From Komarekiella atlantica HA4396-MV6 (GTDB taxonomy: Bacteria; Cyanobacteriota; Cyanobacteriia; Cyanobacteriales; Nostocaceae): a DNA stretch of 64,000 bases. Every line of letters begins with the position of its first letter. Position 1 is the stretch's first letter. Location of the stretch: the NCBI GenBank assembly GCA_019359395.1, contig JAHHHK010000029.1:1-64000 (forward strand). Reading direction: 5' to 3'. Below, piece after piece: positions 63,361 through 64,000 of the stretch. A program made the translations under genes and the position numbers. The notes beneath the pieces are model-generated. The model saw only the letters and a program-made list of their open reading frames with translations, made no database searches and was not told where the DNA came from.

Positions 63361-63711
63361 TCACGCCATAAGTCTTTTTTTTCGAGACCAACCTATTTTC
63401 TTCAACCCGCGTGAAATCGTCCTCTTACTGATTTTCTCTGGCCACAGTTGTGCCATTTGAACTTGTGTCTTGTCCCCGTGTATCTTTGCAAACTGGCTAA
63501 AATTTTCCCAATCAGTGATTTTGGCGTTTGTTGTTTTGGGACGATTCGACTTGGGTTGGTAGTCCCCGGTTTGGGCTTGCCTTTGTAACCATAGATTGAT
63601 CGTGTTGCGACTTATTTGGAATGTTTGAGCCGCTTCGCTTTTCTTCATTCCATCTAATACGATCGCATTAATTACTTTTTGCCGTAAGTCATAACTATAG
63701 GGTTTAGCCAT
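63361..63711 (-). CDS. IS630 transposase, N-terminal helix-turn-helix part
   Basis: 116 aa from ATG 63711. KPYSYDLRQKVINAIVLDGMKKSEAAQTFQISRNTINLWLQR is the HTH. The frame ends LKKIGWSRKKRLMA after a run of eight A (63375-63382 on the complement). A shift of +1 or -2 at this run continues into the DDE part. Alone, the product would bind DNA ends without catalysis. Confidence 0.85.
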   Translation of the reverse strand: MAKPYSYDLRQKVINAIVLDGMKKSEAAQTFQISRNTINLWLQRQAQTGDYQPKSNRPKTTNAKITDWENFSQFAKIHGDKTQVQMAQLWPEKISKRTISRGLKKIGWSRKKRLMA

Positions 63712-63884
63712 CGACTGCATCAAAGTTCGATTATTTCTTTTCAGTATACGTCCTAACAGTTTTGTCCACTGCTATATCTTCAAGTTTCTCAGAAATAGCC
63801 GAATTTAAACCCATGAATCGAAAATACCTCTCTTATCTCGATTTTGCACCTGAGTATAGTGAGTGCGATCGCATTATTTATTCA

Positions 63885-64000
63885 TCATCCCTTGTCTAGC
63901 CACTCCAAAATACTGGCTTGACTCTCTGCTAATCCTTTATAAACCAGTGACTCCGATGTCATAGACTGAATGGCAGTATACAGCTTAGGACGTAGCACTG
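63885..64000 (-). CDS. 3' end of a gene running off the window
   Basis: 37 codons open to the right edge, reading LRPKLYTAIQSMTSESLVYKGLAESQASILEWLDKG and stop. Base use and the amphipathic pattern look like real coding sequence. The family cannot be named from this piece. Confidence 0.5.
   Translation of the reverse strand, partial: VLRPKLYTAIQSMTSESLVYKGLAESQASILEWLDKG

Larger units (their letters stand above)
62814..63774 (-). mobile_element. IS630-family insertion sequence
   Basis: About 961 bp. Both ends carry TATAGC outermost (62812-62817 and, reverse-complemented, 63771-63776) and GTTAGGAC 13 bp further in, so the inverted ends are imperfect. TA at each edge fits the IS630 target duplication. 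It encodes one transposase split over two frames (see the two entries inside). It directly follows the AraC gene promoter region. Confidence 0.8.

Noticed and set aside
1-64000. tRNA, rRNA and common riboswitches
   Set aside because: I looked for T-loop motifs and known conserved boxes by eye and saw no convincing case; a covariance search would be needed to exclude small RNAs.

Overview
The window looks like chromosomal DNA of a filamentous, Nostoc-like cyanobacterium. The palindrome GCGATCGC (HIP1) recurs throughout. Heptameric tandem repeats and the palindromic GAGACGTTGC / GCAACGTCTC repeat fill many gaps. Several genes belong to families typical of cyanobacteria: PxcA, COP23, DUF4327, DUF4079, DUF1997, an InrS-like sensor, class I aldolase and an ATP-dependent urea importer. 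No rRNA, tRNA or CRISPR array was recognised.

Layout. 0.4-6 kb: a secreted GHL10-like hydrolase, an ankyrin-repeat protein, small conserved cyanobacterial proteins and an atypical SDR. 6-11.8 kb: the urea transporter urtABCDE, read leftwards. A decayed Uma2 gene lies between urtD and urtE, repeats supply control-like structures, and a candidate NtcA promoter precedes urtA. 11.9-17 kb: an FAD oxidoreductase, an HtrA-type protease, a CsoR/InrS metal sensor, a MenH-like hydrolase and a membrane-anchored lysozyme-like protein that appears to start at CTG. 17.2-20.4 kb: a TPP enzyme plus an aldehyde dehydrogenase, best read as the 2-oxoglutarate decarboxylase / succinic semialdehyde dehydrogenase bypass of the cyanobacterial TCA cycle. 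20.9-30.6 kb: an FHA-GAF adenylate cyclase, a VanZ-LamG membrane protein, a YlqF GTPase, two VOC proteins, and FdhD with a YdeP-like molybdoenzyme.

31-41 kb: a small gene pair sharing a GMQAAIGN motif, one member being a TRAP-type solute-binding protein; class I aldolase; aspartate aminotransferase; a HigBA toxin-antitoxin pair; a GT2-TPR protein; and a Ser/Thr kinase. 41-48 kb is the most accessory-looking part. It has a nested miniature-element insertion, a 13-copy 21-bp minisatellite, two paralogous secreted trypsin-TPR proteins, the decayed end of a third, a stand-alone trypsin-like protein, a COP23 protein and an Uma2 gene. 48-58.8 kb: pxcA, PPK2, CheB plus CheR-PAS, a class V aminotransferase, DUF4327, argD and a K+ channel. 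58.8-62.8 kb: a redox cluster (aldo/keto reductase, SnoaL-like, SDR, AraC regulator). 62.8-63.8 kb: an IS630 element split by a frameshift at a run of eight A. A partial gene runs off the right edge.

Most function calls rest on motifs read from the translations and on family knowledge. No database search was run. The candidates for something undescribed are the trypsin-TPR/COP23 cluster and the GMQAAIGN gene pair.
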